Shown piece after piece: positions 1 to 6,550 of a stretch of 7,260 nucleotides of DNA; position 1 is the stretch's first letter, and each line of letters opens with the position of its first letter. Source of the DNA: Patescibacteria group bacterium (GTDB lineage: Bacteria; Patescibacteriota; Minisyncoccia; Moranbacterales; JAKLHP01); assembly GCA_022710085.1 (NCBI GenBank), contig JAKLHP010000041.1:1-7260 (forward strand). Reading direction: 5' to 3'. A program made the position numbers and the translations under genes. The notes under the pieces are model-generated. The model was not told the DNA's origin, made no database searches, and saw nothing but the letters and a program-made list of their open reading frames with translations.

Positions 1-1482
1 GAGTCTTTCAAGATTCAAACTTTCTCGATACATTTCTCTTTCCTCCCCATTAATCTCATCGGCGATAATCACATTGGAAATAATTATGCCGTTTCTGTTT
101 CTAATATCGTCAAAATTTTCCGTTCTCTTCCCTGTCTCTCCTATTGCCGCCCATTTTTCAGCATATGAATGTTTCGGGAGTTCCAGATTATAAATCACAA
201 GATTATCCGCACCGATATAAGACCTGGCGATGACATAATCAAAAGGATTGAAAACATAAAACTCCCTGCCTTCAAATCTTCTAACATCTTTCTGGAATTT
301 CTGCCAGCCAGTTGAGTTTTGGACAGGAATAATGAAAGCAAGCAGGGTCAAATAAATGAGAAACGCTATTATCGCATATGAATATTTCATCTTTGAAAGC
401 CAAACTCCGATAATGACAAAAATTACATAAGCCACTGGAAGAATATATCTTGAAACAAGATAATGGATTCCCAAAAGAGAAATGATATAAATAGCGAACA
501 GATATCCGAAAGAAAGGATTCCAATTGAAATAATTTTTTCTTTTTTCTCTTCTTTTCCAAAAAGATAAATCATAACTGAAACCGAAAAGATTGCAGTTAA
601 AACTAACATTGAATCTCCTGATGCCACACTAATTTCATTGGGAATTGGAACTCCAGTCGATCCGCCGGTCATTTCTCCTAAAGGAGAGCCGAAAATAAAA
701 ATTTGGATATTTCTGAAAATGTCGGCAATGGTTGCCGGTTTTATCCAAGCAAGAGTTCCGGCCTTGAGGATGTGGCGGGCAAAAAACGGAATCCAAAAAG
801 AAAAGACCAGGCCAAAGACGCCATATCCGAGAAAGACTTTTTTTTCAAAAAATAATTTAAAAAGTTTTGAGAAACTGAATTTTCCCTTTAAATTTTTGTC
901 TTTAGAAATTTTCCATCCCGCCTGGAGCAAAAAGAAAATCGGAGCTGCTATGATGCCCATATAATGGGTGAGCGCCGAAAGCCCCAGAAACAATCCCCAA
1001 AGATAGTAATATTTATTTTTTTCAGTCTGAAGACCTCTTATGAAGAAATGGGAAGCCAGCGTAAATAAGAATCCGAACATCGCATACATCCTCGCTTCCT
1101 GGGAATATTGGATGGCAAAAGGAGAAATTGCCATTATGGCCGAGGCCCATAGTGCCGCTTTTTTGCCGAATAGATTTTTGGCGAAAATATAGACCGCCCA
1201 TATTCCAAGCACGCCAAAAACCGCGGAATAAAGCCTTATTCCTAAAACGCTATATTCGAAAAATGAAGAAAATATTTTTGCCGAAACGTAATAAAGCGGC
1301 GGATGGACATCCTTGATGATCAAATTGATCATTGACCAGAATTTTTCTTTTACCGCCACTCCAGTAAAAGCTTCGTCATACCAAAAATCCCTTCCGTCAA
1401 TTTTCAGAAATCTCAAAATAGATGCTCCCAAAAGTATCAACCAAATAGTGTATTTACTAAATAAATTTTTTGTTTTTTCCAT
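1..1482 (-). CDS. PMT/ArnT-like GT-C membrane glycosyltransferase (3' end beyond the window)
   Basis: The reading frame is open from the ATG at 1482 to the left edge, 494 codons with no stop, so the C-terminus is missing. It encodes a polytopic membrane protein with roughly ten hydrophobic segments between residues 10 and 390, then a soluble stretch that reaches the edge. Motifs match the PMT_2 / glycosyltransferase family 39 group: RDFWYDEAF at 31-39, with the acidic pair D36-E37 in the first outer loop; DVHPPLYY at 58-65; YSQEARMY at 126-133; and SRYILP at 344-349. Family members transfer sugars from polyprenyl-phosphate donors to proteins or lipids on the outer face of the membrane; the acceptor here is unknown. 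The gene starts 18 bases after the proS stop, with no SD, so it is probably the third gene of the alaS-proS unit and may be translated by coupling. The family call is firm; the substrate is not. Confidence 0.9.
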   Translation of the reverse strand, partial: MEKTKNLFSKYTIWLILLGASILRFLKIDGRDFWYDEAFTGVAVKEKFWSMINLIIKDVHPPLYYVSAKIFSSFFEYSVLGIRLYSAVFGVLGIWAVYIFAKNLFGKKAALWASAIMAISPFAIQYSQEARMYAMFGFLFTLASHFFIRGLQTEKNKYYYLWGLFLGLSALTHYMGIIAAPIFFLLQAGWKISKDKNLKGKFSFSKLFKLFFEKKVFLGYGVFGLVFSFWIPFFARHILKAGTLAWIKPATIADIFRNIQIFIFGSPLGEMTGGSTGVPIPNEISVASGDSMLVLTAIFSVSVMIYLFGKEEKKEKIISIGILSFGYLFAIYIISLLGIHYLVSRYILPVAYVIFVIIGVWLSKMKYSYAIIAFLIYLTLLAFIIPVQNSTGWQKFQKDVRRFEGREFYVFNPFDYVIARSYIGADNLVIYNLELPKHSYAEKWAAIGETGKRTENFDDIRNRNGIIISNVIIADEINGEEREMYRESLNLERL

Positions 1483-1500
1483 TTTTATTTTTGAAGATTA

Positions 1501-2724
1501 TTAAAATAATTTTTGGACTTCAATTATTTCACCTTTTTCTTCATTTCTCTTTTTCAATTCTACTCCCCCGGCCTGCAAAGATTTTTCACTTATCACTATA
1601 CGATATGGAATTCCAATCAAATCCGCTTCGGCAAATTTTTCTCCGGCGCTCAATTCCCGATCATCAAACAAAACTTCTTCGCCTTTCTCTTGAAGTTTAT
1701 TGTATATTTCTTCCGCTTCTTCATTTTTGCCCAAAGAGATTAAATGATATTTGAAAGGCGCTACTGATTCAGGCCAAATCATTCCTTTGTCATCATGATT
1801 TACCTCAACTATTGTTCCCATGAGCCGACTCAATCCAATTCCATAACTGCCCATAAGAATCCTTTGTTCTTCGCCTTTTTCATTTTTGTATTTTAAACCA
1901 AAAGGTTCGGAAAATTTTGTTCCTAAAGTAAAAATATTGCCAACCTCTACTGCTTTTTTCTCTACTAGTTCTTTTTTGTCCAATTCCAAACTTTGCAAAA
2001 CTTCGTCGGTATAAACTTCTTTATTGACTGCCATTTTCTTTTTTTCGTCTACATAAATTATATCCTCGCCAGCTTCAGTTAATGTCTGAAATTCATGAGA
2101 AAATTTAGAAAAAGTGCTGCCGGAAGCAAAAGTCAGATAGGTTAAATGTCCAATTCCAACTCGATTATAAATTTTCTGATAAGCAACCTTGGCTTTCTCA
2201 TAAAAATCGTTGTGCTCGGCTTCGTTCCTAGAAAAGGAATACAAGGCTTTCCAATAAAATTCTCGGCCACGTAAAATGCCTGACTTACTCCTAACTTCAT
2301 TGCGAAAAATTTCTTTAAAATCATAAGGATAAATTGGCAGGTCTTTATATGAGCTCACATATTGTTTCAAAATATTGGAATGGGCTTCTTCATTGGTAAA
2401 AGACAGTCCAATTTTAGCACCATTTTTCAGTTCGGTCTTAAACCAATTGTCCACTATATTATCATCCCAGCGACCGGATTTTTCCCAAATTTCCTTGTTC
2501 TGCAAAATCGAAGTTTTCATCTCTATACCGCCAATAGAATTCATTTCCTCGCGAATAATATTCTCAATTTTTTTTATAACTCTTAAGCCCAGTGGCAAAT
2601 ACGAATATACGCCAGCCATCTCTTTGTAAATATAGCCGGCTCGAGTTAAAAGTTGAGCATTAACACTCACTTCATCTTTTGAAATTTCTTTTCTTGTTTT
2701 GGTAAAAAGTTGTGATTGTTTCAT
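1501..2724 (-). CDS. proS: Prolyl-tRNA synthetase, short form without INS editing domain
   Basis: Cytoplasmic class II synthetase that charges tRNA-Pro with proline; 407 residues against about 570 for the E. coli type. The catalytic core shows motif 1 (AGVYSYLPLG, 37-46), the LSFTNEEAH segment (107-115), motif 2 (FRNE at 140-143, then GILRGREF at 149-156) and motif 3 (GSYGIGLSR, 292-300). An HGTP anticodon-binding domain covers about 320-407. SHEFQ (209-213) and the following GED run on within about 50 residues to VGNIFTLGTKFSE (261-273), the place where E. coli-type enzymes carry the INS domain of about 180 residues that hydrolyses Ala-tRNA-Pro. INS is therefore absent. In motif 2 the usual MKDxYSF reads WKALYSF (158-164). 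The ATG lies 15 bases after the alaS stop and has no SD, so coupled translation is likely. The stop is TAA. Confidence 0.96.
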   Translation of the reverse strand: MKQSQLFTKTRKEISKDEVSVNAQLLTRAGYIYKEMAGVYSYLPLGLRVIKKIENIIREEMNSIGGIEMKTSILQNKEIWEKSGRWDDNIVDNWFKTELKNGAKIGLSFTNEEAHSNILKQYVSSYKDLPIYPYDFKEIFRNEVRSKSGILRGREFYWKALYSFSRNEAEHNDFYEKAKVAYQKIYNRVGIGHLTYLTFASGSTFSKFSHEFQTLTEAGEDIIYVDEKKKMAVNKEVYTDEVLQSLELDKKELVEKKAVEVGNIFTLGTKFSEPFGLKYKNEKGEEQRILMGSYGIGLSRLMGTIVEVNHDDKGMIWPESVAPFKYHLISLGKNEEAEEIYNKLQEKGEEVLFDDRELSAGEKFAEADLIGIPYRIVISEKSLQAGGVELKKRNEEKGEIIEVQKLF

Positions 2725-2739
2725 ATTAATAAAGTTAAT

Positions 2740-4587
2740 TTATTTCAATATCGCTTTTATTCTTCGGACTCCCGCAGAGGAACTTTCTTCTTTCTGTATT
2801 TTGAATTTTCCCAGTTCTCCAGTATTGGAAACATGCGGTCCTCCACAAATTTCTTTTGAAAATATTTCACCCCCGAGGGGCGAAGCAATTGTATACACTT
2901 TCACCTGTTCTCCATATTTTGATTTGAAAACTCCCATCGCATTTTGCTTGGTTGCCTCTTCCAGGCTCATTTCTTCGCATTTTACTTCATAATCCTTTTG
3001 AATTGCCTCATTCACCAAATCTTCGACTTGCTTTTTTTGTTCATCCGTCATTTTTTCCGGATAAGAAAAATCGAATCTCAATCTTTCCTGAGTAATGTTT
3101 GATCCCTTTTGAAACAAATGATCACCCAAAACTTTTCGAAGCGCCGCCAGAAGCAAATGCGCCGCCGTATGCAATCTTTTTGTTTCCTCGCTTGAATCAG
3201 CGAGACCTCCTTTAAACATTCCGGCAGAAGCAGTTCGAGAAAGCTCTTGATGTTTTTTGAGTAATTCATTAAATTTCTCTAGCTCCCGCTTTTGAATTTC
3301 TATATTCCTATCTTTAGATTCTTCTTCTATTAATTCTAATGGAAACCCGTAAGTTGTATATAAATTAAATATTTCCTCTCCTGACAATTTATAAGTTTCC
3401 TGAAATGGCCTAATATTATCGCTAAAAGGTTTTTCCAATTCAGAAAAATTTATTCTTACAATTTTATCAAACTCTTTTAGCCCTTTTTCTAAAGTCTTTC
3501 TAAATTTATTTTCCTCTTCCTCAAATTTATTTACCACCTTATCAATATTTCTTGGGAGCTCTGAATAAGCATTTTTATATTTGAAAGCCACGATTTTGGC
3601 AATTTCCTTGGTCCAGGAATCACTTTCAATTCCTAATATTTTTCCATGACGAATGGCTCTTCGAATAAGGCGCCTGACTACATATCCCTGGCCAAGATTG
3701 GAAGGAGAAATATCTTTGTCGTCTGCCATAATGAAAGTTGCCGCTTTGATATGATCAGCAATGATTCGTATTGATTTTGTAATTTCCTTACTTTCTCCGT
3801 ATTTCTTTCCTGATATTTCTTCAATTTTCTCAATTATTGGAAAAAATAAATCGGTTTTATAATTATCATCAAATCCGTTCACTGCTGAAACAATTCTTTC
3901 CAGTCCCATTCCAGTATCGACATTTTTCTGAACCAGTGGTTCGTATTTTCCTTCTTCAGTCTTGTTGTACTGCATAAAAACATTATTCCAGATTTCTACC
4001 CAAAGGACATCATCATCATTGAAACTTTCCGGAATTTCATTTGAATTTCCAGCCCAATAAAATATTTCTGTGTCCGGTCCGCAAGGCCCTTTTTCCATTC
4101 CCCACCAGTTATTTTTTTTGGGAAGTTTGGCAATTCTTTTTTCTGAAATTCCCAATTTTTTCCAGATAGCATACGATTCCTCATCGAAAGGAGCATCATC
4201 GTCTCCGGCAAAAACAGAAACAGCAATCCTGTTCTTATCCAGCCCCAACCATTCTTCCGAGATTAAAAACTCCCAGCTCATCTTTATTGATTCTTCTTTA
4301 AAATAATCTCCCAATGACCAATTTCCCAACATTTCAAAAAAAGTGTGGTGATAGGTGTCTCCCACTTCATCAATATCACCGGTACGGACACACTTCTGCG
4401 CATTGGCCAAGCGAGATCCCCCTGGATATTTTTCTCCCATCAGATACGGAACCAAAGGATGCATTCCAGCCGTCGTAAAAAGCACCGAGGGATCATTTTC
4501 AGGCACCAAAGAAGCCGAAGGAATAATTATATGCCCCTTGGATTCAAAGAATTTTAAAAATTTCTGCCTAAGTTCATTGGCTGTCAT
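2740..4587 (-). CDS. alaS: Alanyl-tRNA synthetase, short form ending after the editing domain
   Basis: Cytoplasmic class II synthetase for tRNA-Ala; 615 residues against about 875 in E. coli. The aminoacylation domain carries motif 2 (KCVRTGDIDEVGDTYHHTFFEMLGNWS region, 65-91, paraphrased by its ends KCVRTGD and EMLGNWS), VDTGMGLER (223-231) and motif 3 (GQGYVVRRLIRRAIRHG, 299-315). The tRNA-recognition region follows. The editing domain shows the metal ligands H473 and H477 (HTAAH) and C581 and H585 (CGGPH), and RFDF at 504-507. The protein stops at AGVRRIKAILK, the end of the editing domain, so the C-Ala dimerisation and tRNA-elbow domain is missing. CGGPH replaces the commoner CGGTH. The start is the ATG at 4587, which gives the full MTANELRQKFLKFFESKGH N-terminus; there is no SD, and the promoter lies so close that the mRNA would be almost leaderless. 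First gene of a unit with proS and the glycosyltransferase. The stop is TAA. Confidence 0.97.
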   Translation of the reverse strand: MTANELRQKFLKFFESKGHIIIPSASLVPENDPSVLFTTAGMHPLVPYLMGEKYPGGSRLANAQKCVRTGDIDEVGDTYHHTFFEMLGNWSLGDYFKEESIKMSWEFLISEEWLGLDKNRIAVSVFAGDDDAPFDEESYAIWKKLGISEKRIAKLPKKNNWWGMEKGPCGPDTEIFYWAGNSNEIPESFNDDDVLWVEIWNNVFMQYNKTEEGKYEPLVQKNVDTGMGLERIVSAVNGFDDNYKTDLFFPIIEKIEEISGKKYGESKEITKSIRIIADHIKAATFIMADDKDISPSNLGQGYVVRRLIRRAIRHGKILGIESDSWTKEIAKIVAFKYKNAYSELPRNIDKVVNKFEEEENKFRKTLEKGLKEFDKIVRINFSELEKPFSDNIRPFQETYKLSGEEIFNLYTTYGFPLELIEEESKDRNIEIQKRELEKFNELLKKHQELSRTASAGMFKGGLADSSEETKRLHTAAHLLLAALRKVLGDHLFQKGSNITQERLRFDFSYPEKMTDEQKKQVEDLVNEAIQKDYEVKCEEMSLEEATKQNAMGVFKSKYGEQVKVYTIASPLGGEIFSKEICGGPHVSNTGELGKFKIQKEESSSAGVRRIKAILK

Positions 4588-4595
4588 ATAGCTTT

Positions 4596-4624
4596 AAATT
4601 AGCACAAAAATGGCCTGCTGCCAA
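4596..4624 (-). promoter_or_regulatory. Predicted alaS promoter, extended -10, near-leaderless
   Basis: On the minus strand, TTGGCA (4624-4619), a 17-base spacer, then TAATTT (4601-4596), with TGC just before the -10 as an extended element. A start about 7 bases downstream falls near 4589, only about two bases before the alaS ATG at 4587. The -35 begins within the tail of the preceding terminator, which supports a new transcription unit here. The -10 is imperfect. Confidence 0.55.
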
Positions 4625-4660
4625 TAGAAAAGCCGTATTCCAATAAAACGGAAAACGGCT
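4622..4660 (-). terminator. Rho-independent terminator of the 80-residue gene
   Basis: Read on the minus strand, AGCCGT (4660-4655) pairs with ACGGCT (4636-4631). Inside, after one T-T mismatch, TTCC pairs with GGAA around an 8-base loop. The stem is followed by TTTCTATT. The first bases of the stem are part of the TAG stop codon (4661-4659) of the preceding gene. It separates the C39-like/80-residue unit from alaS. Confidence 0.7.
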
Positions 4661-4901
4661 ATTTTTCTCCATACAAATTTTGATACTGGTAAAGAATTTC
4701 TTCTTTCATTTTTTTACTTACTACAGAATTTCTGTAGATTTCATAAACCAAAATCCCGACAATCTTATCCTTTTCTTCTCCAAGAGCTAACATCAAGGCG
4801 CGAATTGATTCTTTATCCTTAAAATACATCATTAAAAGTTTTTGAAAAAAATCCGATACACAATACTTAAGCTTTGGACAAAGAGCGCAACTAATTTTCA
4901 A
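4659..4901 (-). CDS. Hypothetical 80-residue protein with N-terminal cysteine cluster, TTG start
   Basis: Not recognised. The start is set at the TTG at 4901-4899 because a perfect SD, AAGGAGGT (4914-4907), stands 5 bases upstream. The same frame can be extended to an ATG at 4997, but that would overlap the end of the C39-like gene, lacks a comparable SD and adds an unconvincing hydrophobic stretch. The protein begins MKISCALCPKLKYC: C5, C8 and C14 form CxxC-x5-C near the N-terminus and could bind zinc or another metal, possibly as an oligomer because a fourth clear ligand is missing. The rest is charged and probably mainly helical, ending KEEILYQYQNLYGEK. It has its own promoter over the end of the upstream gene and a terminator that includes its TAG stop. 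A real gene seems likely; its function is open. Confidence 0.72.
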   Translation of the reverse strand: MKISCALCPKLKYCVSDFFQKLLMMYFKDKESIRALMLALGEEKDKIVGILVYEIYRNSVVSKKMKEEILYQYQNLYGEK

Positions 4902-4906
4902 ATAGC

Positions 4907-4914
4907 ACCTCCTT
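4907..4914 (-). promoter_or_regulatory. Ribosome binding site that fixes the TTG start
   Basis: AAGGAGGT on the minus strand, 5 bases before TTG at 4901. It is a complete anti-16S match and is the reason for choosing the 80-residue form over the 112-residue one. Confidence 0.85.
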
Positions 4915-4945
4915 AAAACCCATTTAAAATCACTGAAAAAAAATA

Positions 4946-4973
4946 ATTCTAGCACGATGCCTGATTTAATCAA
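4946..4973 (-). promoter_or_regulatory. Predicted promoter of the 80-residue gene
   Basis: TTGATT (4973-4968), a 16-base spacer and TAGAAT (4951-4946), with TGC as an extended -10. The predicted start near 4939 leaves a leader of about 38 bases carrying the SD. The -35 overlaps the last codons and stop of the upstream C39-like gene, so the small gene could be transcribed both by itself and by read-through. Confidence 0.5.
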
Positions 4974-5742
4974 GGACCAGATATGATTTTCCTCCATTCA
5001 GGATATTTTTCGGATCCCAGTCATGTATTGATTTATACAAATCCTCAAAGGTGTATTTAAAACCTTCTCCCAAGCGCGTTCCGGGATCATTAGTAATAAA
5101 GCCCTTTTTGTCATATCCCACAACGACTAGCATATGATAATTTGGTCCGCCATTTTTGAAATTGGGATTAGGTAAAACTTTTCCTGCCGCTCCAACAATT
5201 ACCGGCTTGCCATCTGATAGTTCTTTTTTGATATCATCTATTGTTATGTTTTTTTCAACTCTGCCTGTTTTTAAATTATAATATTTCCGAGCTACTTCAT
5301 TGAGTTCATTTAAAGTTATGCTAATTCCATATTTGTTCTTTTTTTCAAAAGCAACCATATCTTGGATTTCTTTCTCTGCTAATTCTTTGGAAATCATTTT
5401 TTTGTCATCGGAAAAATATTTTAGCATAATTAGGCTGGCTTCTTCACAAGCATCTTCATGGAGAGCATCCCATTTCTGGAAAGGAGCTTGGGATAAAAAA
5501 GGGACTTTGATTGAAATTTCTTCCGGAGTTTTATCTTTTTCATCAATCTCACTTTTTTCTTCTTCTTTGTTTTTGTCCTTAATTTCGGTCAAAACATTTT
5601 CATTTTCCACTTTACTTTCATTGACATTTTCCACATCTTGTCCAAGAACCAAATTATTATCCGGCTTGTAAAACAAAAAAATGGCCGCGACCAAAAGGAC
5701 GAAAAATGCTAGAAATGAGAAAATAATGATGATTTTTTTCAT
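4966..5742 (-). CDS. Membrane-anchored C39-like (papain-fold) peptidase family protein
   Basis: A 258-residue protein, taking the ATG at 5742. Residues 4-25 form one hydrophobic segment after MKK, either an uncleaved anchor or a signal peptide, so the rest lies outside the membrane. A Lys/Glu-rich linker spans about 38-75. The catalytic-type domain (about 78-258) resembles Peptidase_C39_2: VPFLSQAPF with Q85 as the likely oxyanion glutamine, C99 in DACEEAS, H203 in YHMLVVVGYD, and D219 in NDPGTR. Cys, His and Asp are all present, so activity is plausible; whether it cleaves peptides, cell-wall links or another amide is unknown. A longer reading from 5799 adds 19 residues that would hide the membrane segment and has no SD, so I reject it. 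The chosen ATG also lacks an SD, but the promoter predicts an mRNA that begins at it. The stop is TAA. Confidence 0.88.
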   Translation of the reverse strand: MKKIIIIFSFLAFFVLLVAAIFLFYKPDNNLVLGQDVENVNESKVENENVLTEIKDKNKEEEKSEIDEKDKTPEEISIKVPFLSQAPFQKWDALHEDACEEASLIMLKYFSDDKKMISKELAEKEIQDMVAFEKKNKYGISITLNELNEVARKYYNLKTGRVEKNITIDDIKKELSDGKPVIVGAAGKVLPNPNFKNGGPNYHMLVVVGYDKKGFITNDPGTRLGEGFKYTFEDLYKSIHDWDPKNILNGGKSYLVLD

Positions 5743-5748
5743 ATTTAC

Positions 5749-5776
5749 AATATAACACTTGCTGAAACTTATACAA
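5749..5776 (-). promoter_or_regulatory. Predicted leaderless promoter of the C39-like gene
   Basis: TTGTAT (5776-5771), a 16-base spacer and TATATT (5754-5749), preceded by TGT as an extended -10. Seven bases past the -10 is position 5742, the A of the ATG chosen for the gene. The -35 is weak; the extended -10 is good. Confidence 0.5.
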
Positions 5777-5809
5777 ATTAGTGCCCCGCCTTCTTGCAAA
5801 AATATTCAC

Positions 5810-5831
5810 ATTGTAAATTATAATTTGCAAT
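5810..5831. promoter_or_regulatory. 22-bp AT-rich palindrome, possible operator
   Basis: The half-sites ATTGTAAATTA and TAATTTGCAAT are inverted copies with 10 of 11 positions paired. It lies about 34 bases upstream of the -35 of the C39-like gene, and the ATTGTAAAT half recurs on the minus strand at that gene's start (5752-5744). It could be a regulator site, but AT-rich palindromes arise easily in such DNA. Confidence 0.25.
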
Positions 5832-5910
5832 AAAACATTTTAGCGCAAAGCAACTGGAGAATCAAGTCTGAAAAAAGTTCAATCGATTATCACAATAAAA
5901 AATCTACCAT

Positions 5911-5951
5911 AAAAGCAGAAAACCCACCGAAGCAGATTTTCTGCCGGTGGG
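5911..5951 (-). terminator. Rho-independent terminator of the 140-residue gene
   Basis: On the minus strand, CCCACCG (5951-5945) pairs with CGGTGGG (5929-5923), and GCAGA pairs with TCTGC inside around an AAA loop with a TT bulge. TTTTCTGCTTTT follows. The stem begins within three bases of the TAG stop (5954-5952). It is GC-rich and strong. Confidence 0.85.
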
Positions 5952-6374
5952 CTAATTTCTTGACGGATTATTTTCCTTGTCGGGATGAGGCCGAACAAAA
6001 TAAACGGAAGCACCCCCGCCATCCATAACAACTACCCTGCTAAATCCCTTCGGAACTTTCTGGTAAAGCGCATCTTTTATAGCAGGAATTATCGCACTGA
6101 TATACTCGCGTATTCCATTCAGCACGCTGCCCCTCACGATTGATTTTTCATTCCTATCGCAGTATTGCTGCAAATTCTGATCCGGCGTCAGATATTCAGC
6201 TAATTCCGTCCATACAAGATCGTCTGCATTAATACAAACGATTACAAATTCATCAGGAGAAATTTTCCTGGCAGCCATAGCTTGATATGCCAATTCTTCA
6301 AGCTTGGATCTGTTCTCCTTGAAAAGCATCCCGCGGATATCTTTTCCGCGATTTTTAGATTTATTATTGGACAT
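5952..6374 (-). CDS. Orphan hypothetical protein, 140 residues
   Basis: I do not recognise this family. Gene quality is high: ATG at 6374, the SD GGGAGGA (6387-6381) 6 bases upstream, a TAG stop and an immediate strong terminator. The N-terminus is basic and polar (residues 1-25, SNNKSKNRGKD), followed by a probable helix (about 22-37) and a hydrophobic strand FVIVCINADD (43-52). A middle part holds C72 and a likely helix (about 83-106). The C-terminal half has the hydrophobic strand FSRVVVMDGGG (111-121) and a second strand SVYFVRPHP (123-131), which look like a beta hairpin turning at the glycines. There is no signal peptide or membrane segment, so it is probably cytoplasmic. A small alpha/beta fold is likely. 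The neighbours (another orphan upstream, the C39-like gene downstream) do not reveal a role. Confidence 0.82.
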   Translation of the reverse strand: MSNNKSKNRGKDIRGMLFKENRSKLEELAYQAMAARKISPDEFVIVCINADDLVWTELAEYLTPDQNLQQYCDRNEKSIVRGSVLNGIREYISAIIPAIKDALYQKVPKGFSRVVVMDGGGASVYFVRPHPDKENNPSRN

Positions 6375-6403
6375 CCTGCATCCTCCCTGTAATATTTATT
6401 TCA

Positions 6404-6428
6404 ATCATATGCCGTAAATTTTTGTCAA
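6404..6428 (-). promoter_or_regulatory. Weak promoter candidate for the 140-residue gene
   Basis: A perfect TTGACA (6428-6423) and a good TATGAT (6409-6404) both occur, but only 13 bases separate them, against the usual 16-18. One of the two may be used with a poorer partner. Between this gene and the terminator at 6481-6524 no better pair was found. Confidence 0.25.
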
Positions 6429-6474
6429 AAAACTTGGTTTTCATCTTATCATTTAGTTTTTTCAAAGGCAAGAA

Positions 6475-6524
6475 ACACTAAAAAAAGCCCGTGGTATTCA
6501 GCTGAACCCACTGACGGCTTTTTT
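6475..6524 (-). terminator. Rho-independent terminator after the 91-residue gene, likely bidirectional
   Basis: AAAAAAGCC (6524-6516 read on the minus strand) pairs with GGCTTTTTT, and within it GTGG pairs with CCAC across an unequal bulge; the loop holds the palindrome TTCAGCTGAA. A run of T follows the stem on the minus strand, and the mirrored run of T exists on the plus strand. It stands 27 bases past the TAG stop of the 91-residue gene. Confidence 0.85.
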
Positions 6525-6550
6525 GGGAGTCTTTGCGACCGTTGCCCCCC

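Noticed and set aside
638..964. A 108-codon plus-strand open frame
   Set aside because: It lies opposite the membrane glycosyltransferase, which has clear family motifs; the plus frame has no SD and no recognisable protein pattern.
4902..4997. N-terminal extension of the 80-residue protein to an ATG at 4997
   Set aside because: It would overlap the C39-like gene and has no SD, while TTG at 4901 has a perfect one.
5743..5799. Longer N-terminus of the C39-like protein
   Set aside because: It adds 19 residues before a typical MKK-hydrophobic anchor and crosses the predicted promoter.
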